Positions 53,045 through 64,000 of a stretch of 64,000 nt of DNA are shown piece by piece. Source of the DNA: Onchidella celtica (taxonomy: Eukaryota; Mollusca; Gastropoda; Systellommatophora; Onchidiidae); assembly GCA_963931925.1 (NCBI GenBank), contig OZ007581.1, positions 21,510,947 to 21,574,946 on the forward strand, given 5' to 3'. The position numbers were made by a program, and so were the translations under genes. How positions within the stretch are numbered: the first letter of the stretch is position 1; each line of letters begins with the position of its first letter. The notes below the pieces were generated by a model. The model saw only the letters and a list, made by a program, of their open reading frames with translations. It searched no databases and was not told the origin of the DNA.

Positions 53045-55212
53045 AGGTGTAGTCGTGTTAATTCAAATGCTCTGAGTGGCTTCGCCAGGGGCATGAAAAT
53101 CATACTCCTTTTCCAAGAGGTGTACTGGTAGAAATGTAAGAATCTTGGGAATAGAAATTTGATGATTTAACCTAGATCTACCATTAAACTTTAAATCCCA
53201 ATAATTATGCAATATATAAATTGACTAAAGGAATGTGACAATTTCTAATAATAATAAAATATAGTTAGGGTATGCGCATCATTCGAGAGATCAGCCATAC
53301 TGACCGTAGGCTATTTGTAATGTTATAGTTTGACATCACGCCACAGACGAAATTGTTTTATAATCGAAATACCCATCTAAGAAATAAATTGATTGACACG
53401 AAAATGAAATTACCAAGAATTGAAACACCTATAGACCTACAGATAAAACAACAACAAGAAAAAGATCTAGATCTAGATCTAGTATTATGCTTTTTAGTTC
53501 AGTTTTATTTATACCCCAGTTTTATTAGAAACAAGTCAATAAATACAACCATGCGATTCAACAGAGTAGAAAGCAAAAAAAAAAAAAAATAACGCAACCA
53601 AACGAGGAACAAAAAAACAGGATAATATATTTTTTTTATATAACATAATAGTTTTTTAAATACTAATTGACACTTACTCTCTCTCCCTCACACTCCCACT
53701 CATTATTTTTATCACACACTGTCATTATTATTATTTAACAACACGTTGTTATTAATATTATTTTCACAATCACTTTCACCTCGCGTTTGACCTAGATTTT
53801 TGGCTGTTCCACGACAATGCATTACTCCCCCCGATCAAAGAGAATTATTGATGATGAATGATTTTTTTTCAACGAAACAAATGGGAATAATCATCATAAA
53901 CAGTCAAAATTTATATAAACTCAATTATTAGGTTTGCTAAATCTGAAGAGCAGAGTGAAACATCGTTGTTCTCATTTGAAATCCGATCTGCATCGCCACC
54001 ACCATTGACCTGTGTGTTCAATGCTTGGACGGGTCTCTCTTCCGCCATTGTAAAAAACCATAGACCGTGTCATACACAGTCACTGACTTCTGGGTCTAAT
54101 TGCTTAATCGCGATATATTACATATTGATTTTACATATATGATCAAATAATGGGTTTCTAAAGCTTTCATTCAAAGTATGGCATGCCGTGAAAAAAGTTC
54201 AAAATCGCCCGTTTTCAAGCGAAATTCCTCAGAATTTACATTCCTTCGATCAAACCAACCCGCCATATTTGAGGAATTGTGGGGTGCCTAGTAAATAAGT
54301 ATGCAAATAAAGGTCAATTTTCGCCCTCTCTTGTGGTGTCAATTCTATTTTTATACGAGACTTCGCGACCGAGCAGTCCGCGACCAAAGAATGCGTGGTT
54401 GAGTTCTCCCTGCCGCGGCCGGCGTAAAAGGCCTTACACATGCATTTTTAAACAAAAGCAAAAAAATACTTCTACAAAACATTCTAAAACTAAAATTACA
54501 CACAAGATAAAACTAATCAAGCTCTTTTATACTGTTTTTATTTCATTCAAATTGAATGAATAGAAGCGGAGTTATGCACTTGTAAACTTGGCGAATTGTC
54601 AAGTTTTTTTCTAGCTGTACAAAATTTCCTACCGCAATCGACCTTGCGTTTGCGGTACCTTGTGTAGGCACTATCGCAGTAGAAGAGAACTTTAAATGGG
54701 CAGGTTGGAAAACAGCCGAGGAAAACATTGCATCATTTATATGATATAATCATGATGTAAACAAAGTTGTATTACATCATTGTATTTCTTAAATGTCTTT
54801 AGGTCCTGCCCACTGTTATCTTTGGACACGTGCATGCAAATGTGAATATAACCACAAACAACCAAAGTAAGGCACATAGTCTCTTACAGTAGACCTCCCC
54901 ACTTTTTATTCCCCAGGGTAGACACTACTTTGCTTGGGGGATGGGGGGAGGGGGGGGATCGGTATGACTGTTAATTGGTTAGTACTACCATGCCGACACA
55001 TAACTGTTATCCAGATATTGACTATTATTAATATACTGAATTGGATTGAATAAGATAAAGAAGGTGATAATAGACAGTCTGCGCATAGACGTGACGTCGG
55101 CGAAAGTTACCCAACGCGGAGGAATTTGTCCATTTTCGCAATATTTTGGGTCGCGCTTAGTTGCGATTCGGCTGTGAGAGTTACGAAAGTAACTTTGTCG
55201 TTACGAAGCTTC
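53045..55212. other. unassigned stretch
   Basis: AT-rich. Contains AGATCTAGATCTAGATCT at 53,464-53,481, a poly-A run at 53,577-53,590, ATT-rich patches near 53,725, and a G-rich run near 54,940-54,957. No gene recognised. Confidence 0.45.
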
Positions 55213-55220
55213 TATTTGTG
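55213..55220. repeat. target-site duplication TATTTGTG (left)
   Basis: Identical to 56,135-56,142. Confidence 0.88.
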
Positions 55221-56134
55221 TCCATGACAGTCTTCTGAAGGTGTCGGAGAACTTCACCTATCTTGGCAGTACACTGTCTTCCGCGGCTCGTGTTGATACT
55301 GAAATTCTCTCAAGAATCAGCAAAGCCAGCTCTGCATTTGGCAGGCTTCGAAAGAGAGTGTGGGATGTTGCCGGCATTCGCACAGACACTAAGCTGAAAG
55401 TGTACAATGCTGTGGTCCTTCCCACCCTACTCTATGGGGCTGAAACCTGGACAGTGTACCAATCGCATGCCAGAAAGCTAAATCACTTTCATCTGGCCTG
55501 CCTTAGAAAGATCCTAAGGATCAAATGGCAGGATAAAATTCCAGACACTGAGGTCCTCAATCGTGCTAAGGAATTGAGCATCTTCTGCCACCTGAAAAAA
55601 ATTCAGCTACGTTGGGCAGGACATGTTGTCAGAATGCCCGACTCCAGACTCCCTAAGCAAATCTTCTTCTCTGAGCTCTCCAATGGAACGAGGAATGTTG
55701 GGGCCCCAAAGAGACGTTACAAAGACACTCTCAAGCAATCACTGAAGGCCTTTGCCACTGATGTGAGTGAGTGGGAAAAGCTCTCGCTTGATCGAGCAAA
55801 TTGGAGGGCGGCCCTTACCAGAGGCAGCAAAGCATGGGAAGCTGACAGAGTCCAGCAGGCTATCAAAAAAAGAGAACGGCGCAAGAAAAGGCCCAGTGGT
55901 ACTGAACCAACGGAGCACTCTTGTCATTTATGCGGAAGGGTCTGCAGGGCAAAAATAGGACTTATCAGTCACATGAGAAGCCATAAGTCATGAAAGAACA
56001 GTCTTTCCATTCTGTCCTCTGTGTCCTTTACTTCTCTTTATTGTCCATGTGTTGAAATTCTCAACAATTTCTGTTCTTTATTCCTCTGGTGTTGTTAAGG
56101 TCATCATCATACCTGATGGACGAACTATTATTAT
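55221..56134 (+). mobile_element. 5'-truncated copy of the 24-28 kb LINE, 914 bp
   Basis: Begins inside the reverse transcriptase at TCCATGACAGTCTTCTGAAG and ends with the same 3' UTR and a (TAT)n tail. An exact 8-bp duplication, TATTTGTG, abuts both ends. The frame from 55,241 to 55,993 is open for 250 codons. It differs from the full-length copy at about five residues in that stretch and ends in the same C2H2 finger. The near-identity implies recent transposition. Short antisense ORFs here are shadows. Confidence 0.95.
55241..55993 (+). pseudogene. truncated LINE RT thumb and C2H2 tail, 250 codons
   Basis: Contains ENFTYLGSTLSS, the WTVYQSHARKLNHFHLACLR block, LRWAGHVVRMPDSRLPK and the final SCHLCGRVC...HMRSH finger. 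The endonuclease and the catalytic FADD are absent, so it cannot encode an active enzyme, although the remaining frame is unbroken. Confidence 0.93.
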
Positions 56135-56142
56135 TATTTGTG

Positions 56143-58338
56143 GACTTTCCACCTGGAAGCAAGATTTTTTTCACGATATGAATGGATTTTAATGAATTAT
56201 TGATCTTTTTTTCGTGCGAATTTGATGGCCACTTTTTCTGTCCATGACTGATATGTTCATAAAGCTTCATTTTTCAACATATGGTGAAAACCCGATTTTG
56301 TGTGGTAGCGTAGCGCCTTGTGGTAGCGTAGCGCCCTACTTTTGGCACTACCTACTTTATCGAAGTGGGGCTGCCTTCCCGATTCAGAACTTTAAAATCA
56401 GATTAATCTTCGTCCCGTAATCCTGTTGGTACCACAATATTGTGGACAAGACTTTATTCTGACAACTTACGAACATTTATCCTTTTTTTTTTTACAGTAG
56501 GAAGGGCGTAATCACGGGCAAGCTTGAAAAAAATGTGTGTGACTGCGAACGTAGATCTAGGTCACGCTGCTTTCGTTGTTCAACTTTCTGAAAGAGAGAT
56601 AAAGAGAAAGGGGGGATGGAAAATGGTACACCTTGTGATTACTTAGGCCGCTGCAGTGCACATGTAGGTCGCAATCACTGAATCAGTAGGGAAGACGCCG
56701 GAAGATGCATGCAAGGCTAGCGTCCTTTGGTCTGCTGTTCCACGCGAATAAGCTCCCTTCTCTCCCATTAGCACCAAACAGCACGTCGGTGCGCGGAGTG
56801 TGCTTCGCTACGATAAAGACTGCGTTACGATGCTTTTGATAAGTAACTTTAGGCCAACGTGATGCCCCGGCGCGGACTCTCTAATATATGGGCAGTCAAT
56901 AAATTATGGAAATATGTGTGAGTATCAGGCCTGATAGCCAAACATATGGTAAAAATTCTGCTAGTTTAGAACGTTGGGATCACCACCAACAAATGTGATT
57001 AGGAGCCAGGGTTAGAGTTATGATTGAAGTTAGGGTTAGAGTTATATTTGAATTAGGGTAAAGATTATGCCAACGAAATGCGCAATGGTATAAACAGTAT
57101 AGTGATCTGACAATTTATTGTAGAAAGAATTAAAATGGTCGATCTTAAAGAAATATGATAAATGATAACAAAGATGTAATGTTATTTCATACTGTACTGA
57201 TGTTAAATACCAGTAACCTGCGATTAATAAACAGCAGAGGTGATGATCTTTGTGACCCAGTAACATTTGCAGAATTTGCTCATTGATAATCAAATAATTT
57301 GATTCACAGAACCAAGCGAAAAGGAGTTGCTTTGGGCACAAATACACAAGCTAGCTCTTTGTTGAGCCGTGATACCAATAATAATTAATATGATAGTCTA
57401 CAATTCAAAATACGAATTAATATAGTTGCTAAGCGAATTAACATAGTTACTAAGTGGACGAAAAATAAACAAGAGCAGCTGTTCCATGTAATGTGGTAAT
57501 CTAGTCTGTCGAGTTTATACAGCTGCATGCTGATTTTTAGAATCGATTTGCTTTGCGAGTATATAACTCTGTCAAGATTCTCTGGGCTGTCCAGTTGAGT
57601 ATCAAATCTTGAAATGAGTGGCAAAATCATGTCAGACTGCATATCGTGAAAGCCTTTTATGCGTTTCTGTATAAGTACTTGCAGATTTGGATGAAGATGA
57701 CTTACGGTAAATCTACAGTCTAAATAGATGGGCGAATGGGTAAAGCTGCTTGATAATGCTGTTTATCCAACTCATTAGTTGCTCATGCAAGCCGACCAAA
57801 GTGTCCATTCACTTTTGGAACCAAATTTGCCGGACAAATTATGTCACCGCTGTCAGCGTGAGATGCATCGGACAAAGTTAGCGTATTATAACGGTTGCTT
57901 ATTATATAATGTCATGAGGTCATATTTAATCGCAATGGACACAGTTTCGCTCCGTTTTTGCACATTTCTTGCTATACTCCAGGGGAAGTTGAGACAGAGA
58001 AATTGAAGATCTTGGCGTCCAGTTCTCATTTCTTTTTTTTTTTTTTTTGGTCTGAAACCCCTGGTTCATAATGGTTCTCAACACGTTTTAGAAAGTTATT
58101 TCCTCTATAAATGTTAAAAATCAAGTTCACTAAAATTCCAGGTTTGCCGCTTTCATTTTTTTTATTTCAATCAGACACTGCTGTGTACATCCATTATCTC
58201 AAAGCTGCGGAACTTCGACACTGAAATTTCAAGATGCCCTCTCTCTTCCCTCTCCTTTTGCAAGAAAAGAAAATTATACATCGGTCGTATTGTTTGATAA
58301 AAGAATTGGAGACAAACTCTTCCAACGGATTACAGACT
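56143..58338. other. unassigned stretch
   Basis: An 18-bp direct repeat (GTGGTAGCGTAGCGCC, twice) at 56,305-56,337; GTTAGGGTTAGAG-type words near 57,010-57,060; a T-run at 58,031-58,048. No gene recognised. Confidence 0.45.
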
Positions 58339-58930
58339 GCGAGGGTGATTCAAAAAGTTTTGCAAGTTGCCATCTACAGCTTGTAAATTTTGGGCGAAAA
58401 TTTCGACAACTTCCAGTGCATCAATTTCTATGCGATCATAATCTATTTTTTTCGAAGTCATAAATCATCACGATGGCAAAATCCGTTATTTGCGCTAAGT
58501 AAAAACCACGACCTTTGATATGGAATTCAAGAAAATAGTATAATGTTTACAGTAAACGATAAAATCGAACAACTTATAACAATTGTACACGTAAAGGCGT
58601 ACCCATTCATTTTAGTAGAAAGATCCAGAAAGCTCGAAATGTTGAGACGGCCCATTTTATGAATGCATTCAATTAAAACAGACTACAAAAATGGTAAATG
58701 TAGAAAACACAAGTAAGAAGGTAAACATTATTTCAAGCAAAATAAATTATACTGCTATGCAGTTTCCACATTACTTGTTATTTACGTCGCGACATCATTA
58801 CACGTGCTGTTACTTAGATTATGCATGCGCCATCCCCCTGTCCTGGCTAACGGGAAGAGACCGATGACGTCGATACACTGTATCCTGTTTGCACAATTCA
58901 CAAAGGAAGTACAACACGTTGTATGGATCT

Positions 58931-59310
58931 GGACAGTGCATATCCGTACAACCTGTTCACCAAAAATGCGTCTGGTGAAGGTTTGCTGAAACAAAACTTG
59001 GTATGTGTTCACGAATTTAAAATGACAACACATGGAATAGTCAGATGGACCTGAGGGCGTGAGGGTCTAGTCAGCTTGTATCAATGAGCGGTAGTCAGGC
59101 GAAAAGGGGCTGGGGTAGTCATTGGTGATCGACGTACACTCAAGTATATTATTAGCGCAGATCACGCAATCTCCGAGCAGCTGAAATCGGATTGTTTTGC
59201 TCTTCTTAAGCCGATTCATATTTTTTTTAAAACTATGCAAATTAACAAGGTCATTCCGGTGTGTGTTCTACGTCATAGAATTGTGTGCGTTGTACGGATA
59301 TGCACTGTCC
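58931..59310. repeat. MITE-like unit with perfect 22-bp inverted ends
   Basis: 58,931-58,952 and 59,289-59,310 are exact reverse complements (GGACAGTGCATATCC... / ...GGATATGCACTGTCC). The 336-bp interior has no ORF. No obvious target duplication abuts it, so it may be part of a larger element. Confidence 0.75.
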
Positions 59311-59429
59311 ATATTATGCGCTTCCATTCACAAAACACAAATGCGCTAAATCAAGTTACTTAAAAAAACTTCCGAGTCAGAAGAGTCAAGCAAGTTTTAA
59401 TCGTATAAACCTCATATGGTGGTAGGTTG

Positions 59430-60401
59430 AACAGGATGGATCAAGCTGTCTTTATGCCAGTATTTGTTTTCCTCCTCAATCACTATGCTGGACACCTTTT
59501 TCCCACTAGTCTGTTTCAATGGCTGCCATTGCTGCTTCGGTCAGTTGTTTCACATCGGCGAGTTTGAACGTCATGTTTTTGTTGGCAACAGTCTGTTTAA
59601 TTTTTGCCCAAACCATTTCAATTGAGTTCAGGTGAGAGTGATAAGGTGGAAGTCTCAAGCATGTATACCCAGCTTCTTAGATTATTTGTCTATCTGAAAT
59701 GTTTTTGTTCTTCATTTTTGTTTGGCAGCTGACAACAGTTCTGGCTTCAAACTTGTTTCAGAAAATGGTATGTGCTCTTTTATCAGCCACGTTTGAATAT
59801 CAGCCTTTTTAGTGGATGATGTTGGACTTTAATCATTCACATGTTGAACATTGTGATAAGCAGCATTGTCCATCACGATGCAAGATGGTCTGTCTAATGC
59901 TGGCAGTAGAGCATCCGAAACCCATTCACTGAATATTTTACCGTTCGTCTCTGTATGGTAGTCGCGGTCGTCGGTTGATTTGGATTGGAAAATCTTTTCA
60001 GTACTTGGGATAAATCCAACCTGTCGACTACCAGCATGCGCCGTGATTAATGTTTGACCTTTGCTGCTTGGGACATGGCGTCGTTTTTGGCGGTCAAGTG
60101 ACATCCATTCCTCTCTCTTTTGTGTGTGTGGCGTGCATTTAATCCAGGATTCGTCAAGATACAATAGCCTAACATCATACCTATCTCGACGCATTTTCCT
60201 TATTTGGCGCAGATATTTACACTTGCTTGCAATTAGGTGAGGTTTTCCACACAACACATTCTTACCACAAAAATTTTTTCTGAACGTAAAACCAAGTTTC
60301 CTTACTGTTTTCCATAAAGTTTGTTTTGATATATCAATATCATTTTCATTTCTAAGTTTAAATCTCATTCAGCTTTTTCAGGGTAGTTGGCTCTTTCTTA
60401 T
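59430..60401 (-). pseudogene. IS630/Tc1-mariner superfamily transposase, catalytic part
   Basis: The open segment 60,368-59,829 encodes YLDESWIKC (first Asp, residue 72), GFIPSTEKIF, DYHTETNGKIFSEWV and PSCIVMDNAAYHN (second Asp, residue 167). After a stop and a frameshift the minus strand continues to about 59,430 with KKADIQTWL, a PPYHSHLNSIEMVW-type third catalytic block (split between frames) and an AAMAAIE-like end. This enzyme family cuts and pastes DNA at TA sites. The N-terminal helix-turn-helix is separated from it by the 540-bp insertion at 60,414-60,953. Several lesions make it inactive. Confidence 0.85.
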
Positions 60402-60413
60402 CAAACCTGTTTA
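60402..60413. repeat. target-site duplication CAAACCTGTTTA (left)
   Basis: Identical to 60,954-60,965. Confidence 0.9.
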
Positions 60414-60953
60414 GATACTTTCGCATGACTTCTATGGTGGGGTTCGTATGCGCCCAATTCCTCCCCGCACAAGGCTGGCACATTCCGGATTCGGGGGACC
60501 GATTTGTTCGAGTGTTCTCTCTAGAGGGTTGCTAACCGAGCTGCGAGGGTCCCTCTCCCCGGGTTGCATTTTGGAGTTTTCCATCTCCTAGAAGGTTGCT
60601 TGACTGGGCTGTGAGGTCCTTCTCCCCAGCTTTGATTTACCAGGGTGTGCTCCCTGGGTGAGGTCTTGGTGGGAATCGGGACATGTCCACTCGCCGGTGG
60701 GCCCGGCATTGCCGCACCTTTCGGGGGACCTCACTCCTCCGGGTCTGAAGTTTAGCCCCCACAGACTCCAGGGGGGGCTGGTTTGTTGGCGCCAGCTACT
60801 CGCCATTTGCCAGAGCCGTGTCTGTGAGAACAGGGAGCACCGGATCAGGGAACGATCGCTCGTGAAGGTACGGTTGGCTTAGCTGGCAGAGGCATAATCA
60901 CGCAGGCATTTCTCACTATTTAGGTGAGACCTGGCTTACCAGTCCTTACTCCC
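60414..60953. mobile_element. 540-bp GC-rich insertion of unknown class in the transposase gene
   Basis: Flanked by an exact 12-bp duplication, and it splits the transposase between its helix-turn-helix and catalytic parts. It is clearly more GC-rich than its surroundings and has repeated GGGGGACC and CTCCCCGGG words. TGGCTTAGCTGG at about 60,874-60,885 fits a pol III A box; a GGGTTCGTATGC at 60,441-60,452 is only a weak B-box match and is far away. There is no poly-A tail and there are no inverted ends. The long duplication points to LINE-type integration, perhaps a SINE or a retroposed RNA. Confidence 0.7.
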
Positions 60954-60965
60954 CAAACCTGTTTA
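60954..60965. repeat. target-site duplication CAAACCTGTTTA (right)
   Basis: Identical to 60,402-60,413. Confidence 0.9.
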
Positions 60966-61148
60966 AAATAGAGCATTTAAAATGATATCCCGGTTAAAGC
61001 CATCAAATTTCTGTTTTCTGTGACCTTCCCTTATATCATTAATTGTTGTTGAAGACTGCTTGATCCACCGATTAAATGATGATTTGGATATACCAAGAGC
61101 ATGTATTACCTGATCTGCCGGGCGGTCATGGTTATAAAAAAACTGCAT
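60966..61148 (-). pseudogene. transposase N-terminal helix-turn-helix
   Basis: Reads MQFFYNHDRPADQVIHALG, then ISKSSFNRWIKQSS and FNRDIILNALF. This is the DNA-binding helix-turn-helix expected in front of the catalytic part at 59,430-60,401 in IS630-type transposases. The frame is broken at the insertion point, and with the insertion and one duplication removed it resumes in a neighbouring frame. Confidence 0.7.
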
Positions 61149-62111
61149 TTCTTTTTGCCTCTTCGCAAAAGTACTTATACAGTGGAGAGAGATTTTCTGT
61201 GAAGTTATAAACTTTGAGTGGCATTATAATATAGACCGACAAATCTAGAAATAGATATAGGCTACTAATAATACGATAACTTATAAATTCCACAGACTAG
61301 AAATGTATCAGACTGAGCGTGAGGACATCATCAAGGTCTGTAAGAAGCCATTTTTTAAAAGCGTCGTGAACACTGAAATTACTGCGTTCAATAGATCTAC
61401 TACGGTATGCAATTCCTGGAAACACGTGTATTTTTACTATAGACAGAATGAGTGAATTAACTATTTATATGTAAATGTATAGAATACAACATTTTGGCAC
61501 AACCGTAACACTTAAATCATGAATTCACAACTGTACAAAAAAAAAGAAGCGACATAAAAATAAAAGCATTGTTTAACACATTTACGTGAGCGCTGTGCAC
61601 ACAACTCCGAGATTTAATGTGAACCACATTACAATTACATTTTGACAGTCTACACCTTTGCTTCAGAAAATACTGCGTACTTGCATTAAGCGTGAATTGG
61701 GAGCGCATTTTTGGGATCACCAGTGAACACGGCAGAAAACAACAATGAAATAATGTATACCTCCGAATATTCGTATAGAGGTGAACAAGTATTGAGGTTT
61801 TATATTTTATAGGTCGCAAATAGCGAAATTCGCTATCGCGATCACATCTGTCAAATTAATAATTAGATTTATAACGTTTTTGAAGATGCAAGAGCGCATG
61901 CAAAGTTTCATTTCACAGGCTTCATTAGAAGCGGTTGATTTCTTTGATCAAAGTGAACCATTTCAAAGTTTACAAGCTATAGCGACGAATTTACCGAATT
62001 CAGACATGCAAGACAAACATAGAATCAAACCCTAATAAGTATACTGTCCAATGAAATATTTATTTTTCAAAATAAGAAAGCTTGTCATAGTGATAGCGGT
62101 GTAGAAATGCC
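61149..62111. other. unassigned stretch inside the split mariner
   Basis: AT-rich, no ORF above 100 codons and no recognised repeat. The right boundary of the nested block lies somewhere here. Confidence 0.4.
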
Positions 62112-63170
62112 ATGCGTCGAGCTGTGACGCAAAACGAGATGGATTTTTCAAAGGAAAACATTCGTTTCTATGTTTTCATGCGCTGTAAACTCGGGGAATC
62201 GCCCAAGATAATTCATGAAAATTTGCAAACTGTTTGTGGAGCATATGTGTATTCCTATGACATTGTTTGTCGTTGGGTAAGAGAATTTAATAAAGGAAGA
62301 GAAAGAATTTCTGATGCTCTCCCCCCCCCCCCCCCCCCCCCGTTCAGACCGTCCAAATTCTGCTATGAACGAGCAAAAAGTAGATATTGTCCGCCACCTT
62401 ATTGAACCAGATCCACATTTATCCACACAGGAACTCAGCGAAATTGGCTGACTTTCGGTGGGGTCGGTACAAAAATGTATGCATGAAGAAGTTTATAATA
62501 TGAAAATAGTATGCGCCTGATGGATACCCCATTTACTCACCCAAGAGCAAAACGAGATAGGGTGAGACGTGCCACTAAATTAATCAATTGGTATCAGCCC
62601 CACAGACCTAAGAGACTAACAGACATAGTAACGGGTGATGAAACCTGGATTCTGTTCTTTGGGATCCCATCAAAACGAACGAACCGTCTGTGGACCGATG
62701 AAAAAAGGAGACAGGCCAGTCATGTTGGCCCAAGGATATCAAAGTAGGAAGACTTTTCACCTGTAATGGTCCCCTAATTGTCGATATTATGCCAAATGAT
62801 ACTAGTTACAGTTATCTCTGGTTACTATGTGCAAAAGGTATTGCCCTGAGTAAAATTAAAAACAGCTGCTGAAGAGCAAAGGCCATAGACAGGAACGTCA
62901 CTACACGCACCTTACTCCATCATGATAAAACGGTCTACCCATAAAGCAAGGGCATGAAGTGCAAGGAATCCAAGTTTTGTTCCATCCAACCTACAGTCCA
63001 GACTTAGCACCTTGTGACTTTTGGTTATTTCCCACATTGAAAGATAAGCTCGAATGAAGGAAATCTGAACCTGTAAAAGATATCGCAAAAGCAGACAATT
63101 CAGAGCTGCACACCATATCAGCGTCTGACCACCGTTGTGCCCCGCAGAAGTGACTGACATGACTGGATCG
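62112..63170 (+). pseudogene. mariner transposase relic (DD34D type)
   Basis: Pieces in several frames: NIRFYVFMRCKLGESPKIIH, YDIVCRWVREFNKGRE; then a 21-base C run (62,321-62,341) inside the codons before a GRPNSA block; DIVRHLIEPDPHLSTQEL; WIPHLL; VTGDETWILFF (first catalytic Asp); TLLHHDKTVY (second); YSPDLAPCDFWLFPTLK (third). The order and spacing are those of mariner transposases, usually about 345 residues. At least six frameshifts or stops are present. Confidence 0.9.
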
Positions 63171-63284
63171 TTGTGTACAAAGTAGAGGGAAAAATTTTGA
63201 GGGACTCGGAAAATTTGAGATTTATAGGATTAAAACTTTTTTGGGTTATTATAGAACTTGCAAAACTTTCTGAGCCACCTTTGT

Positions 63285-64000
63285 ATTGTGTCGGGATGAA
63301 CAATTTTTCACAGCGTCAGCAGCACGATATTCATGTATGGAGCCAGTTATGTAGGCCTACCTTACCTTACTTCCTTGGCAATGATGATGAAAGACTTTGT
63401 GGTGAGCGATGGGAGTAGATCTGGTTAAAGTGTGCAGTGCCAGTGTCGTGCAAAAGGAAAAGTAGGCAATGGCTTGAGATATTTCTGTGTAGTTCTGTTA
63501 TTTTATTTGTTTGGTTAGTTGGTCGGAGATTTTTCTGTTCTTCTTTTCATTGGTTGTTGACATAATATCACATTGCGTTAAGTAAATGTTGGTTAGTTTT
63601 ATTGTATGCCGAGTTCTGTTGTTTTGGAATGTGTGTATTTCTTATAATCTCCAGAGTTATGTACCTTAATGTCATTATTTGGCGCCTGTTAACATTTTCA
63701 AGTCCCACGCGAATCTTCGAGATGCCACCATTCCTGTCCAAGCGAAAACTCTGTCTCGAGAACATCTGCTACGAAATACAACAAAAGGCTGGATTTTGGG
63801 TTTTAAATCTGTTGGCTTTTTTTTTTTTTTTTAAAGTGCTTTGCGAGACCATCCTTCGTTTGTACTAAACACACAATCATGAGTTATCTGTGTGAAAGTT
63901 CAGTACAGTTTTTTTTATTTTTTTAAATTAGAAGTAGATAAGTTCAACCTGCTTTGTTAATAAATAAAAGCCTTTAGACGATTTTGCTCCGGCTTGGCAC
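63285..64000. other. unassigned stretch to window end
   Basis: T-rich runs at 63,819-63,833 and 63,909-63,925. Short ORFs without motifs. Confidence 0.45.

Larger units (their letters stand above)
58339..63284 (+). mobile_element. dead mariner element split by a nested block
   Basis: Left terminus GAGGGTGATTCAAAAAGTTT... at 58,341-58,368. The right terminus, read on the other strand, is AAAGGTGGCTCAGAAAGTTTTGC... at 63,255-63,284. The two align over about 27 bp with four mismatches, and GGTG.(T/C)TCA(A/G)AAAG is the classic mariner end. A transposase relic lies at 62,112-63,170. The left ~220 bp and the right part are separated by about 3.5 kb of foreign DNA including another transposase. 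A TA lies beside the right end; the left base pair reads TG. Confidence 0.75.

Noticed and set aside
53464-53481. AGATCTAGATCTAGATCT, also in shorter form near 36,680, 48,928 and 49,050
   Set aside because: A short self-complementary word recurring in unrelated contexts; no consistent position relative to any element.
57001-57060. GTTAGGGTTAGAG-like words suggesting interstitial telomere repeat
   Set aside because: Only a few degenerate units with no run of TTAGGG.

Overview
This window looks like non-coding, repeat-dense DNA from a metazoan nuclear genome. It is AT-rich, full of long microsatellites, and holds no prokaryotic gene organisation, rRNA, tRNA or CRISPR array. The mixture of CR1/L2- and RTE-like LINEs, a tRNA-derived SINE ending in an 'AAGCGCTATATAAAT'-type tail, hAT, mariner, MULE-like and P-like DNA elements suits a lophotrochozoan, most likely a mollusc. 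That taxon is an inference from repeat content. I could not support a single intact host gene.

Layout. 1-3.25 kb: GA microsatellite and a dispersed repeat (family A). 3.27-6.87 kb: a decayed LINE on the minus strand whose first ~450 bp are inverted (twin-priming structure), interrupted by a piggyBac-like fragment. 9.1-9.57 kb: a four-motif tetranucleotide array. 11.6-13.7 kb: SINE, family A and B repeats, pyrimidine-rich minisatellite. 13,785-15,021: a solo LTR. 15.95-18.16 kb: a candidate P/THAP element with a THAP first exon. 18.16-19.5 kb: two LINE 3' ends. 20.5-21.3 kb: a tandem 396-bp repeat. 22.7-28.7 kb: a broken gene fragment and an old L2-like LINE split by a 4.2-kb full-length LINE carrying an intact 1,075-codon ORF and an 11-bp target duplication. 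31,044-32,270: a second solo LTR of the same family in opposite orientation.

36-37.6 kb: a LINE 3' end interrupted by a family A repeat. 37.8-39.3 kb: a large imperfect inverted repeat. 40,872-41,813: a non-autonomous hAT element. 42.2-43.9 kb: an integrase-derived pseudogene and tandem repeats. 47,798-53,036: the most striking object, a terminal-inverted-repeat element with an 8-bp target duplication enclosing two divergent intact ORFs, a FLYWCH-domain protein and a 1,192-residue CR1-like polyprotein with a 2A-like motif and a PHD finger. 55,221-56,134: a 5'-truncated, nearly identical copy of the 24-28 kb LINE. 58.3-63.3 kb: a dead mariner split by another DDE transposon, itself split by a 540-bp insertion.

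The features do not form a pathway. They record layered insertion, from eroded mariner and L2 relics to very recent LINE activity. Several boundaries can be defined from the sequence alone because target-site duplications are still exact.
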